A stretch of 26,298 nucleotides of DNA from Spirochaetaceae bacterium (GTDB lineage: Bacteria > Spirochaetota > Spirochaetia > Treponematales > Breznakiellaceae). Each line of letters begins with the position of its first letter. Position 1 is the stretch's first letter. The position numbers and the translations under genes are program-made. The notes beneath the pieces were generated by a model. It did not search any database. It worked only from the letters and a program-made list of their open reading frames with translations, and was not told where the DNA came from. Below, piece by piece: positions 7,750 to 15,142 of the stretch. Location: assembly GCA_031256815.1 (NCBI GenBank), contig JAIRPU010000124.1, positions 1 through 26,298 on the forward strand, given 5' to 3'.

Positions 7750-7861
7750 GCCTGCGAATTGAACGCGAAGAGCGCCGGTTTGCCGACGCCCCTTTGCCGA
7801 CGCCGGTTTACCGCGCTGCCCCGCCCTCCACCGCCATGCAAAAAACAGGGCGGGCGCAGGC
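7750..7861. repeat. Nested inverted-repeat element with a 14-bp tandem repeat
   Basis: An outer perfect pair GCCTGCG (7750-7756) and CGCAGGC (7855-7861) encloses two further pairs: AGCGC (7771-7775) with GCGCT (7813-7817), and CCCGCCCT (7820-7827) with AGGGCGGG (7847-7854). The latter abuts the outer arm, so the whole can fold as a three-way junction. Inside the first arm TTTGCCGACGCC occurs twice in tandem with a 14-base period (7779-7790, 7793-7804). The composition differs sharply from the AT-rich promoters on either side. It may be a dispersed intergenic repeat or a structured region; a copy search elsewhere in the genome would tell. Confidence 0.6.
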
Positions 7862-7883
7862 AATAATGCCGCATTTTTTGCAC

Positions 7884-7895
7884 AAATGTACATTT
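7884..7895. promoter_or_regulatory. Perfect palindrome, candidate operator of hydCBA
   Basis: AAATGTACATTT is a perfect 12-bp palindrome ending three bases before the -35 of the hyd promoter, centred near position -44 of the predicted transcript. That location suits an activator contacting RNA polymerase. It does not match the Rex or FNR consensus, so the regulator is unknown. Confidence 0.45.
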
Positions 7896-7898
7896 TTA

Positions 7899-7927
7899 TT
7901 GACAGCGTGATAAATTCGGTTTAGAAT
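7899..7927 (+). promoter_or_regulatory. Sigma70-type promoter of hydCBA
   Basis: TTGACA (7899-7904), a 17-base spacer and TAGAAT (7922-7927) give a perfect -35 and a five-of-six -10. The predicted start near 7934 leaves a leader of about 24 bases that contains the AAGGAG of hydC. Confidence 0.75.
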
Positions 7928-7957
7928 TAGGTAAAATTGTTTTGTAAGGAGCGCAAG

Positions 7958-8446
7958 ATGGCTAGCGTTGACTTTGGCGTCATTGACGGCGTCATCAAAG
8001 AATGGGGGGCCAAACCCGGCTCAATTATTCCCATTTTACAAGGGGTGCAGGAGAAGTATAACTACCTGCCGGCGGAGATTTTCCCTTATATATCGAAAAA
8101 ACTTGGTGTAAGCGAGGCCCGCGTTTATGGCGTTGCCACGTTTTATGAGAATTTTTCGTTACAGCCAAAGGGAAAATTCATTATCAAAGTATGTGACGGG
8201 ACGGCTTGCCATGTCCGTAAGTCAATTCCCAATCTGGAACGTTTGCAAAAAGACCTTGGTCTTTCCGAAAAAAAGATTACAACAGACGACCTGGGATTTA
8301 CCGTGCAAACCGTTGCCTGCCTTGGCGCGTGCAGTCTTGCACCGGCGCTAATGATTAGCAGTTCAGGCAAGCCGGACAAGGTTTACGCCGGTGTAACTCC
8401 GGATAGCGCATCGGATATCGTAAAAGAACTGCGGGCGCAACTATAA
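7958..8446 (+). CDS. hydC: [FeFe]-hydrogenase subunit HydC, NuoE-like
   Basis: This is the small thioredoxin-like [2Fe-2S] subunit of a trimeric NAD- and ferredoxin-linked [FeFe]-hydrogenase, related to NuoE of complex I. The 162-residue product has an N-terminal helical region (PGSIIPILQGVQEKYNYLP; LGVSEARVYGVATFYENF) and then the cluster-binding fold with ligands C79 and C84 (VCDGTACHVRKS) and C121 and C125 (ACLGACSLAPA). The ATG at 7958 is fixed by an AAGGAG at 7946-7951; an upstream TTG at 7937 would place the Shine-Dalgarno inside the gene. It is first in hydC-hydB-hydA, 12 bases before hydB. A NuoE homologue of another NADH-linked complex would look similar, but the adjacent hydA settles the assignment. 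Confidence 0.95.
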   Translation: MASVDFGVIDGVIKEWGAKPGSIIPILQGVQEKYNYLPAEIFPYISKKLGVSEARVYGVATFYENFSLQPKGKFIIKVCDGTACHVRKSIPNLERLQKDLGLSEKKITTDDLGFTVQTVACLGACSLAPALMISSSGKPDKVYAGVTPDSASDIVKELRAQL

Positions 8447-8458
8447 AGGAGACGCATA

Positions 8459-10363
8459 ATGCAAAAATTAACATCACGTGATGCGCTAAAAAAAGCGCGG
8501 GAAGTTTACAAAAAGGCACTGGACGCCGAAAAGCGCAAGATTTTGGTCTGCGCCGGCAACGGCTGTATCGCGTCCGGTTCTCTGCTGGTTTACGATAAAC
8601 TTGCCGAAATTATCAAATCAAAGAATGTGCAGTGTTCACTGGAACTTAAAGAAGAACCGGGCCACCCTGTAGGTTTAAAAAAAGGCGGATGTCCTGGTTT
8701 CTGTAACCAGAGCGTGCTTGTGCTTGTCGAACCGGAAGGCTGGCTTTATACAAAAGTAAAGCCGGAAGATGCCGAAGAAATTGTTGAACAGACAATTAAA
8801 AACGGTAAACCGGTTGAAAGACTCGCATTTAAAGGGCAGGATGGCAAACCTATCCTCAAAAAAGCGGAAATCCCGTTTTACAAAAAACAAACACGCATCG
8901 TGCTTGAACAGTGTGGCGAAATTGACGCTGAATCAATAAAAGAATACCTTGCCGTAGGCGGATACAGCGCGTTTGAAAAAGTGCTATTCGATATGACGCC
9001 GGAAGCTGTCTGCAAAGAAGTTTCCGATTCCAACCTCCGCGGCCGCGGCGGCGCCGGCTTCCCCGCCGGTCAGAAATGGGGCGACACGCTTAAAGCGCAA
9101 GGCGCGCCCAAATATGTAGTTTGCAACGGCGACGAAGGCGACCCGGGCGCGTTTATGGATCAATCAGTTATGGAAGGCATCCCACATCAAATGATAGAAG
9201 GTATGCTTATTGCCGCAAAAGCTATCGGCGCAAATCAAGGCTATATATATGTCCGTGCTGAATATCCGCGCGCGGTTTCGCGTCTGCGAATGGCTATCGC
9301 CCAGGCCGAAGAAGCGGGAATACTTGGCGATAAAATACTTGGCACAGATTTTAGCTTTAAACTTACGATTTACCGCGGCGCGGGCGCATTTGTCTGCGGC
9401 GAAGGTTCGGCGCTTATGGGCTCTATCGAAGGCCGGCGCGGTATGCCCCGCGTAAAACGCTACCGTTCTACCGAGCGCGGGCTTTACGAAAAACCAACAG
9501 TTTTAAATAACGTTGAAACCTACGCTAACGTACCTGTAATTATAAACAAAGGCGCTGCCTGGTATAAAAAGATTGGCCCTGAAACAAGTCCCGGAACAAA
9601 AACTTTCGCGCTTACAGGAAAAATCACAAACACGGGACTTATCGAAGTGCCTATGGGTACAAAACTCCGCGAAATTATTTACGATATTGGCGGCGGTATT
9701 CTTAACGGTAAAAAATTTAAAGCGGTTCAGATTGGCGGCCCTTCAGGCGGCTGTCTTACCGAATCAGACCTTGATATGCCGCTTGATTTTGATTCTGTTC
9801 CCAAAGCAGGCGCGATTATCGGTTCCGGCGGACTTGTCGTTATGGACGAAACAAACTGTATGATAGAAATTGCGCGCTTCTTTATGAAGTTTACGCAGAA
9901 AGAATCATGCGGCAAGTGTGTGCCATGCCGTGAAGGAACCCTGCGTATGCTTGAAACTCTGGAACGCATCGTTTCCGGCGCGGGTAAAGAAGGCGACATT
10001 GAACTGCTTGACGAGCTTTCCGTTACCGTTTCAAAGGCGGCGCTTTGCGGACTTGGCAAAACGGCTCCAAATCCAATTATGAGTACGTTAAAACGCTTCC
10101 GTAACGAATACGAAGACCACATTTACAAGAAGACCTGTACGGCCAAGGAATGTCAAAAACTCAAAAAGATTTCGATTGTTCCCGAAAACTGCGCAGGCTG
10201 CGGCGCTTGTTCAAAAGTTTGTCCGGTTGGAGCAATTACCCAGCAGGATAAAGTCCTTGAAGGCAAGAAAAAAGCATATTATGTTCTTGACGCATCAAAG
10301 TGTATTAAGTGCATGAGCTGTGTCGAAAAATGCAAATTCGATGCTGTTAAAATGGAAGATTGA
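8459..10363 (+). CDS. hydB: [FeFe]-hydrogenase flavoprotein subunit HydB, NuoF-like
   Basis: HydB binds NAD(H) and FMN and is the flavin subunit in electron bifurcation between NADH, ferredoxin and hydrogen. The 634 residues contain, in order: a thioredoxin-like [2Fe-2S] domain (C31, C36, C78, C82), and the NuoF core with the glycine-rich nucleotide/FMN region near residues 194-206 (LRGRGGAGFPAGQKW) and GDEGDPGAFMD near 224. The [4Fe-4S] ligands C484, C487, C490 (SCGKCVPCREG) and C530 follow. A C-terminal 2[4Fe-4S] ferredoxin domain has C578, C581, C584, C588 and C615, C618, C621, C625. This fused N- and C-terminal architecture is that of HydB from bifurcating hydrogenases and differs from plain NuoF. 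A strong AAGGAG precedes the ATG. It is separated from hydA by 77 bases. Confidence 0.96.
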   Translation: MQKLTSRDALKKAREVYKKALDAEKRKILVCAGNGCIASGSLLVYDKLAEIIKSKNVQCSLELKEEPGHPVGLKKGGCPGFCNQSVLVLVEPEGWLYTKVKPEDAEEIVEQTIKNGKPVERLAFKGQDGKPILKKAEIPFYKKQTRIVLEQCGEIDAESIKEYLAVGGYSAFEKVLFDMTPEAVCKEVSDSNLRGRGGAGFPAGQKWGDTLKAQGAPKYVVCNGDEGDPGAFMDQSVMEGIPHQMIEGMLIAAKAIGANQGYIYVRAEYPRAVSRLRMAIAQAEEAGILGDKILGTDFSFKLTIYRGAGAFVCGEGSALMGSIEGRRGMPRVKRYRSTERGLYEKPTVLNNVETYANVPVIINKGAAWYKKIGPETSPGTKTFALTGKITNTGLIEVPMGTKLREIIYDIGGGILNGKKFKAVQIGGPSGGCLTESDLDMPLDFDSVPKAGAIIGSGGLVVMDETNCMIEIARFFMKFTQKESCGKCVPCREGTLRMLETLERIVSGAGKEGDIELLDELSVTVSKAALCGLGKTAPNPIMSTLKRFRNEYEDHIYKKTCTAKECQKLKKISIVPENCAGCGACSKVCPVGAITQQDKVLEGKKKAYYVLDASKCIKCMSCVEKCKFDAVKMED

Positions 10364-10440
10364 TTTAACCGCGTTACGGTTTATATCGTGTTTTAGGCCA
10401 AAAAACGCCTTTACATGGTATAGTTTTAGGAGATTTTTTT
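10364..10440 (+). promoter_or_regulatory. hydB-hydA spacer with small hairpins and a possible extended -10
   Basis: The gap is long for this operon. It has AACCG (10367-10371) pairing with CGGTT (10377-10381), a weaker AGGC/GCCT pair (10395-10410), and TGGTATAGT at 10416-10424, which matches an extended -10. AGGAG at 10428-10432 is the hydA Shine-Dalgarno. Any start from this promoter would fall inside that site, so it may be fortuitous. Confidence 0.3.
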
Positions 10441-12186
10441 ATGGCAGATAAACAATTTATTACGATTGACGGCGTGGCCGTTGAATTTGAAAAAGGACTT
10501 AACGTGCTTGAACACGCAAAGCGGGTTGGAATTGATATTCCGGCTTTTTGCTACAGTCCTGAGCTTTCCATATACGGCGCTTGCCGTATGTGTATTGTCG
10601 AAATAGTTGACCAGAGGAGCGGGCGCGTTTCGCTTGATTCGTCCTGTTCACTTTTGCCCAAGCCGGGCATGGTAATCCGTACAAACACAGAAAAACTGCG
10701 TATGTACCGGCGCAATATTCTTGAATTGCTGCTTGCTAACCACTGCCGCGATTGCACTGCCTGTGAAAACAGTCAGCGCTGTAAACTGCAGGCGTTTGCC
10801 GACCGTTACGGCATTACAGGCGTGCGTTATCCGCAGCACTCGCCTGCCCCCGTGCTTGATACCTCTTCGGCGGCTATAACCAAAGATACCGCAAAGTGTA
10901 TCGACTGCGGCTGCTGTATTCGTATGTGCAACGAAATTCAGCATGTAGGCGCAATCGACTTTGCCCATCGCGGCTCAGAAATGGTTGTTGCCTGTGTTGG
11001 AGAGAAGAACATTGGCGATTCGGTCTGCGTAGGCTGCGGTCAGTGCGCGGCGGTTTGCCCAACAGGCGCTTTGGTTGTACGCAATGATACAAAAAAAGTA
11101 TGGAAACTGATTGACGACAAAAATATTAAAGTTTCTGTTCAGATTGCGCCGGCAGTGCGCGTAGCCGTTGGTAACGCTTTTGGCATTCCGCCGGAAGAAA
11201 ACACTTTTGGCCGTCTTGTCGCGGCATTGCGCCGGATTGGTTTTGATGAAGTTTACGACACAAATACCGCCGCCGACATGACGATTATTCAGGAAGCGGC
11301 CGAATTGCTTGCACGTCTAAAAACGAAGCACGATTGGCCTCTCTTTACATCATGCTGCCCGGCATGGATTCAATACGTAGAAAAACATCATCCTGAAGTA
11401 ATGCCAAATGTTTCTACAACTAAATCGCCTATGCAGCTCTATGCGGGTACGTATAAAAAAGATGGAACACCCGGATTTGCGCGCGGCGCTATAATGCCAT
11501 GTACGGCAAAAAAGTTTGAAGGCAAACGCGGCGAATTCAAATCTGGCGATAAGCAGGATATTGAATTTGTACTTTCTACACAGGAAGTTGTGCGCATGAT
11601 TCGTGAAGCGGGCATAGATTATAAAAACATAGAACCGGAAGCCATTGAAGGCAAATGGGGTAATACCACAGGCGCCGCTGTTATATTCGGCGTTTCCGGC
11701 GGTGTTATGGAAGCCGCGCTTAGATATGCGCTGTATGTGTTAAAACTCGATACGCCGGAAAATTATCTGGCTGTTGCCGAATCGGGGATACGCGGTATTC
11801 CGCGCCCGGATCCAAAGGCAGGCGCGCTTGTAGACGGTATTAAGACTGCAGACATAAAACTTGGCGACATTACGCTTAAAGTCGCCGTAGTTTCCGGCCT
11901 TGCAAATGCCGATGCGATTATTGAACGCATTAAAGGCGGCGAACACTTTGATTTTGTCGAAGTAATGGCCTGCCCTGGCGGTTGTATAGGCGGAGGCGGA
12001 CAGCCGCCGGCATCCTGGGATGTTAAAGCCGAGCGAATGAAGGGTATTTACCTTGCGGACAAAGAATATGCATTGAAGAGTGTTGAGCAAAACCCGGTAA
12101 TGGGTGAATGGCACAAACTTATGGGAGGCGAACACGCCGAACATGAACACTGGCATATTCATTACGCCGGACACGGTAAACATTAA
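10441..12186 (+). CDS. hydA: [FeFe]-hydrogenase catalytic subunit HydA
   Basis: HydA reduces protons or oxidises hydrogen at the H-cluster. In the 581 residues I see an N-terminal plant-type [2Fe-2S] domain (C37, C48, C51, C69), a His-Cys [4Fe-4S] site (H101, C105, C108, C114) and two [4Fe-4S] ferredoxin clusters (C153, C156, C159, C163; C196, C199, C202, C206). The H-domain follows with all three signatures: FTSCCPAW (proton-relay C305, ligand C306), MPCTAKKFE (C354) and VMACPGGCIGGGGQP (C511, C515). The methionines equivalent to those near the diiron site are present (M352, M509). It is shorter than Thermotoga HydA because it lacks the extra C-terminal [2Fe-2S] domain. The small-subunit tail is very histidine-rich. 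The HydE, HydF and HydG maturases needed for activity are not in this window. Confidence 0.97.
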   Translation: MADKQFITIDGVAVEFEKGLNVLEHAKRVGIDIPAFCYSPELSIYGACRMCIVEIVDQRSGRVSLDSSCSLLPKPGMVIRTNTEKLRMYRRNILELLLANHCRDCTACENSQRCKLQAFADRYGITGVRYPQHSPAPVLDTSSAAITKDTAKCIDCGCCIRMCNEIQHVGAIDFAHRGSEMVVACVGEKNIGDSVCVGCGQCAAVCPTGALVVRNDTKKVWKLIDDKNIKVSVQIAPAVRVAVGNAFGIPPEENTFGRLVAALRRIGFDEVYDTNTAADMTIIQEAAELLARLKTKHDWPLFTSCCPAWIQYVEKHHPEVMPNVSTTKSPMQLYAGTYKKDGTPGFARGAIMPCTAKKFEGKRGEFKSGDKQDIEFVLSTQEVVRMIREAGIDYKNIEPEAIEGKWGNTTGAAVIFGVSGGVMEAALRYALYVLKLDTPENYLAVAESGIRGIPRPDPKAGALVDGIKTADIKLGDITLKVAVVSGLANADAIIERIKGGEHFDFVEVMACPGGCIGGGGQPPASWDVKAERMKGIYLADKEYALKSVEQNPVMGEWHKLMGGEHAEHEHWHIHYAGHGKH

Positions 12187-12192
12187 ATTTTT

Positions 12193-12241
12193 ATACGCAG
12201 GCGGGCAATTCCGCCTGCGTATACCCGCTCCTGCCCGCCTG
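12193..12241 (+). terminator. Hairpin region downstream of hydA, with a competing stem
   Basis: ATACGCAGGCGG (12193-12204) and CCGCCTGCGTAT (12211-12222) form a perfect 12-bp stem with a six-base loop, just past the hydA stop. The segment CAGGCGGGCA (12198-12207) can instead pair over 10 bp with TGCCCGCCTG (12232-12241). The two stems cannot coexist. There is no U-run on either strand, so a simple intrinsic terminator is uncertain; mRNA 3'-end protection is another possible role. Confidence 0.55.
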
Positions 12242-12259
12242 AGCAATAACAAAAAAGCC

Positions 12260-12288
12260 TTGACTGCGATATAGGCGCATTATATAAT
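12260..12288 (+). promoter_or_regulatory. Promoter of the ABC exporter gene
   Basis: TTGACT (12260-12265), a 17-base spacer and TATAAT (12283-12288) form a near-consensus promoter. The A of the ATG lies seven bases after the -10, so the predicted transcript starts at the initiation codon itself. Confidence 0.7.
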
Positions 12289-12294
12289 TTAATA

Positions 12295-14139
12295 ATGGCT
12301 GGTTCCGCCAAATTCAGTGAATTTCGTACCCTTTTACCGTTTATTGCAAAACACAGAGCGCGTTATATTCCAGGTTTGTGCTGTTTAATCATTGTAGATG
12401 CGGCGCAGGTTTTTATACCGCAATGGACACGGCGGATAATAAATATAATTCAATATTCAAATTTCAGCCGGCGCGATGTACTTGTTTTATGCGCCGGCAT
12501 GGTTGGAACAATGGCTGTAATTTCCATTGGACGTTTTTTATGGCGTTATTTTATACATGGAGCGTCAAGACGAATCGAAGCGGAGCTTAGGGAAATGCTT
12601 TTTTCTCATCTTTTGCTGCTCGATTCAGGGTTTTATCAAAAAAACAAAACGGGAGATCTTATTGCCAGAACAACCAACGACATAGCGGCAGTGCGCATGG
12701 CCATAGGATGGGGAATTGTAGCAGGAATAGACGGCACAGTCATGGCGGCCGGCATACTAATTGTAATTTTTATGCAATCGCCGGAAATCGCGGCGCTTGC
12801 TGTTATACCTGTGCCATTTATAACCATGTTGATTGTACTTTTTGGGCGCGCCGTAGGACGCCGTTTTAAGGGGGCGCAGGAAGCCTATTCTGTTCTTTCA
12901 GAATCTGTACAAGAGAGCCTTTCGGGGGTAAGGGTAATAAAATCTTTTGTGCGCGAAGCGCATTTTATATCAAAATTTAACGGCGCAAATAATAATTATG
13001 TTAACGCGAACATGAGTGTTGTACGTGTACACGGGCTTTTTTTTCCGCTTATTTTGTTTTTAGCTGGAATTACTACTCTTATTGTACTGTTTACAGGAGG
13101 GCGCGCCGTAGCGCATGGAACAATGCTCATAGGCGACCTTGTTTCGCTTGTGGCTTATATACAGATGCTTGTTTGGCCTATGTTTGGCGCAGGTTTTACA
13201 GTTAATATGATTCAAAGAGGCGCTGTTTCCATGGCAAGAATAAACGAAATTCTCTGGACAAAACCTGTTATAAGGGAACCGGAGGGCGTTAAACACAGCG
13301 TTATTAAAACTTCAGAAAATGATTCAAATGGGAGTTCATCTTCCATTCCTGTTATTGAACTTAGAAATCTTACCTTTTCGTATCCAGACGGAACAACGGC
13401 ACTCAAAAATATAAACTTAAAAATCAATAAAGGAGAATGGCTTGGTATTTTTGGCCGCACCGGCGCCGGAAAATCAACACTTGTAAAACTTTTGCCAAGA
13501 TTGCTTGAAGCGCCGGAAGGCACTGTTTTTGTCGATGGGTTTGATGTGCAGGAACAAGCGATAGCCGCGCTGCGTTCAAAATTCGGCATGGTGCCTCAGG
13601 ATAGTTTTTTGTTCTCCGACACGATAAAAAATAACATATCTTATGGAAAAACCATATCCGCTTTAGCTCAAAGTTATGAATACAACGGAGTTGAAAATAA
13701 CGAAGACAGTTTTGAGTATCAGGCCAGGTTAAAATCGTTAATAGCGCTTTCGGGACTGGAAAAAGATTTGGCTTTATTTAAAGACGAATTACAAACTCAA
13801 ATAGGAGAGCGCGGGCTTACCCTCTCCGGCGGCCAAAAGCAGCGCGTTACCATTGCGCGCGCCTTGTTTGTTGAGCCTGAGATTCTTGTGCTGGACGATT
13901 CGCTTTCTGCCTGCGACCTTGAAACCGAAAAAGCTATTCTTTCAAGACTTGAAGCCGCGCGGCGCGGAAAAACAACTATTATTATTTCACACCGTATATC
14001 GGCATTTCGCGTGGCGGACAATGTTGCCGTGCTGGAAGACGGGGCGCTTATTGAATACGGCAGCCCTTCCCTGCTTATTTCCAATGGAGGGTACTATTCA
14101 AAAACCGCCGGCCTTCAAAAACTCGCGGTTTCGCGTTAA
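12295..14139 (+). CDS. ABC exporter half-transporter, degenerate-site (TM287/BmrC-like) type
   Basis: The product is a fused membrane and ATPase protein of 614 residues: a six-helix ABC exporter domain (about residues 17-325) and a C-terminal nucleotide-binding domain. Walker A is GRTGAGKST (387-395), the Q-loop Gln is Q435, the signature is LTLSGGQKQR (LSGGQ at 510-514), Walker B ends in D534, and the H-loop is H566. The residue after the Walker B aspartate is D535 rather than the catalytic glutamate. In heterodimeric exporters this change marks the half carrying the degenerate ATP site and canonical LSGGQ (as in TM287, BmrC and MdlA). The segment between Q-loop and signature is about ten residues longer than usual. 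No partner half lies next to it. The substrate cannot be deduced. The ATG has no Shine-Dalgarno. Confidence 0.93.
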   Translation: MAGSAKFSEFRTLLPFIAKHRARYIPGLCCLIIVDAAQVFIPQWTRRIINIIQYSNFSRRDVLVLCAGMVGTMAVISIGRFLWRYFIHGASRRIEAELREMLFSHLLLLDSGFYQKNKTGDLIARTTNDIAAVRMAIGWGIVAGIDGTVMAAGILIVIFMQSPEIAALAVIPVPFITMLIVLFGRAVGRRFKGAQEAYSVLSESVQESLSGVRVIKSFVREAHFISKFNGANNNYVNANMSVVRVHGLFFPLILFLAGITTLIVLFTGGRAVAHGTMLIGDLVSLVAYIQMLVWPMFGAGFTVNMIQRGAVSMARINEILWTKPVIREPEGVKHSVIKTSENDSNGSSSSIPVIELRNLTFSYPDGTTALKNINLKINKGEWLGIFGRTGAGKSTLVKLLPRLLEAPEGTVFVDGFDVQEQAIAALRSKFGMVPQDSFLFSDTIKNNISYGKTISALAQSYEYNGVENNEDSFEYQARLKSLIALSGLEKDLALFKDELQTQIGERGLTLSGGQKQRVTIARALFVEPEILVLDDSLSACDLETEKAILSRLEAARRGKTTIIISHRISAFRVADNVAVLEDGALIEYGSPSLLISNGGYYSKTAGLQKLAVSR

Positions 14140-14157
14140 AAACATTCGATTTTGAAA

Positions 14158-14182
14158 GCGCTTTATAAAAATACAAAAGCGC
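14158..14182 (+). terminator. Hairpin after the ABC exporter gene
   Basis: GCGCTTT (14158-14164) pairs with AAAGCGC (14176-14182) across an 11-base loop. There is no U-run after it, so termination is only a possibility. It lies between the exporter stop and the next promoter. Confidence 0.35.
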
Positions 14183-14221
14183 GTGAAAGCCGCCGGCGGA
14201 AAATGCAATCAATCCTGCAAC

Positions 14222-14249
14222 TTGACAAACCATAAAATACAGTTATAAA
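14222..14249 (+). promoter_or_regulatory. Promoter of the 14268 secreted-protein gene
   Basis: A perfect TTGACA (14222-14227) and TATAAA (14244-14249) are 16 bases apart. The predicted start near 14256 yields a minimal leader consisting of the AAGGA Shine-Dalgarno at 14256-14260. Confidence 0.6.
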
Positions 14250-14267
14250 TAAGACAAGGAAGTGATT

Positions 14268-15113
14268 ATGCTCAAAAAAAATTTAATTTTGTTATTTATT
14301 GCGATGATGGCAGGCAGCTTAAGCGCTCAGGAGATGCAAATATCCGGCGGACCTGAATTTGGATTGGGATTATTCGAGATTAAAAATGACTTAGGCTTTA
14401 ATATAGCAGGCGTTGGAAATTATCTGATTAATCAAGATAGTACATATACATATATTTCACCCGGTTTAAGCTTTTTGGTAAGATTGTTCAATGATGTTAA
14501 TAACAAAATTTCCAATGGTTTTGTTTTTCGCGACAGCGTGCTTTTTATTACCAATTATGACAACTATGTAAAAGCATCAATAACAAAGCCTGATGGGAGC
14601 AAAGATCAACGGTCTAAAAAATATTCATCAGCGGATGAAGATTTTTTTATAGCAATTATGAATTTTGACCTGGGCTGGTCAAACAGAATAATAATTTCAG
14701 AGAGGCTGCAATTATATGCCGACTTAGGCATAAACTTTACAATAATGGATGCCAGGTGGGACTCTGATACACTTAGTTATTATGGTGGAGGCATATATGC
14801 AGCTTTGGCGCTGCAAGTTAATCTTAAAAAGACAATGTATCTGGAATTCGGGATGCTGACGCTTGTAAATGCATTTTCAAGCCAGGAAGTCACCCTGGAA
14901 GCCGAATATCCTATTTTTACCAAAGAAGTTAAATACGAAGATTCCGGCCGGTGGGATTTAACACACTCGGGCGTTTACATCCACATTGGCTGGCGGATTG
15001 ATTTAAAAAAATTAAGAGAAAATTACGGCTACTACAATAACACAGGCACAGGCGATACATCAAACATAAAAGATAGCCCCAAAAGCGGCACAGATAATGC
15101 AGAAAATCTTTAA
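14268..15113 (+). CDS. Secreted, probably outer-membrane beta-barrel protein of unknown function
   Basis: I do not recognise a specific family. The 281-residue product starts MLKKNLILLFIAMMAGSLSAQ, a signal peptide with likely cleavage after A20. The rest is rich in alternating hydrophobic and polar stretches with aromatic ends, for example YISPGLSFLVRLF, FFIAIMNFDLGWSNRIIISERLQLYADLGINFTIMD and GIYAALALQVNLKKTMYLEFG, as in outer-membrane barrels. It ends with a Gly/Thr/Asn-rich polar tail. The ATG at 14268 is set by an AAGGA seven bases upstream; GTG 14262 is too close. The gene has its own promoter and looks more AT-rich than its neighbours. It converges with the peptide-binding lipoprotein gene and shows no functional tie to the exporter. 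Confidence 0.75.
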   Translation: MLKKNLILLFIAMMAGSLSAQEMQISGGPEFGLGLFEIKNDLGFNIAGVGNYLINQDSTYTYISPGLSFLVRLFNDVNNKISNGFVFRDSVLFITNYDNYVKASITKPDGSKDQRSKKYSSADEDFFIAIMNFDLGWSNRIIISERLQLYADLGINFTIMDARWDSDTLSYYGGGIYAALALQVNLKKTMYLEFGMLTLVNAFSSQEVTLEAEYPIFTKEVKYEDSGRWDLTHSGVYIHIGWRIDLKKLRENYGYYNNTGTGDTSNIKDSPKSGTDNAENL

Positions 15114-15142
15114 CCCCTGCTAAATTGCGGTTATTGCGCACT

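Noticed and set aside
7699..7893. An N-terminal extension of the methyltransferase up to an ATG at 7893
   Set aside because: It reads through a GC-rich inverted repeat and Arg/Ala-rich nonsense, while a GGAGG seven bases before GTG 7698 sets a better start.
7899..7934. Rex or FNR binding site at the hyd promoter
   Set aside because: The TTGTGA-type Rex half sites and the TTGAT/ATCAA FNR site are absent; only the AAATGTACATTT palindrome is present.
7937..7957. TTG start for hydC giving seven extra residues
   Set aside because: The AAGGAG Shine-Dalgarno at 7946-7951 would lie inside the gene; ATG 7958 matches it.
10648..11092. Antisense and other-frame open frames within hydA
   Set aside because: They show no start context, domain or hydrophobic pattern and mirror the GC-rich coding frame of hydA.
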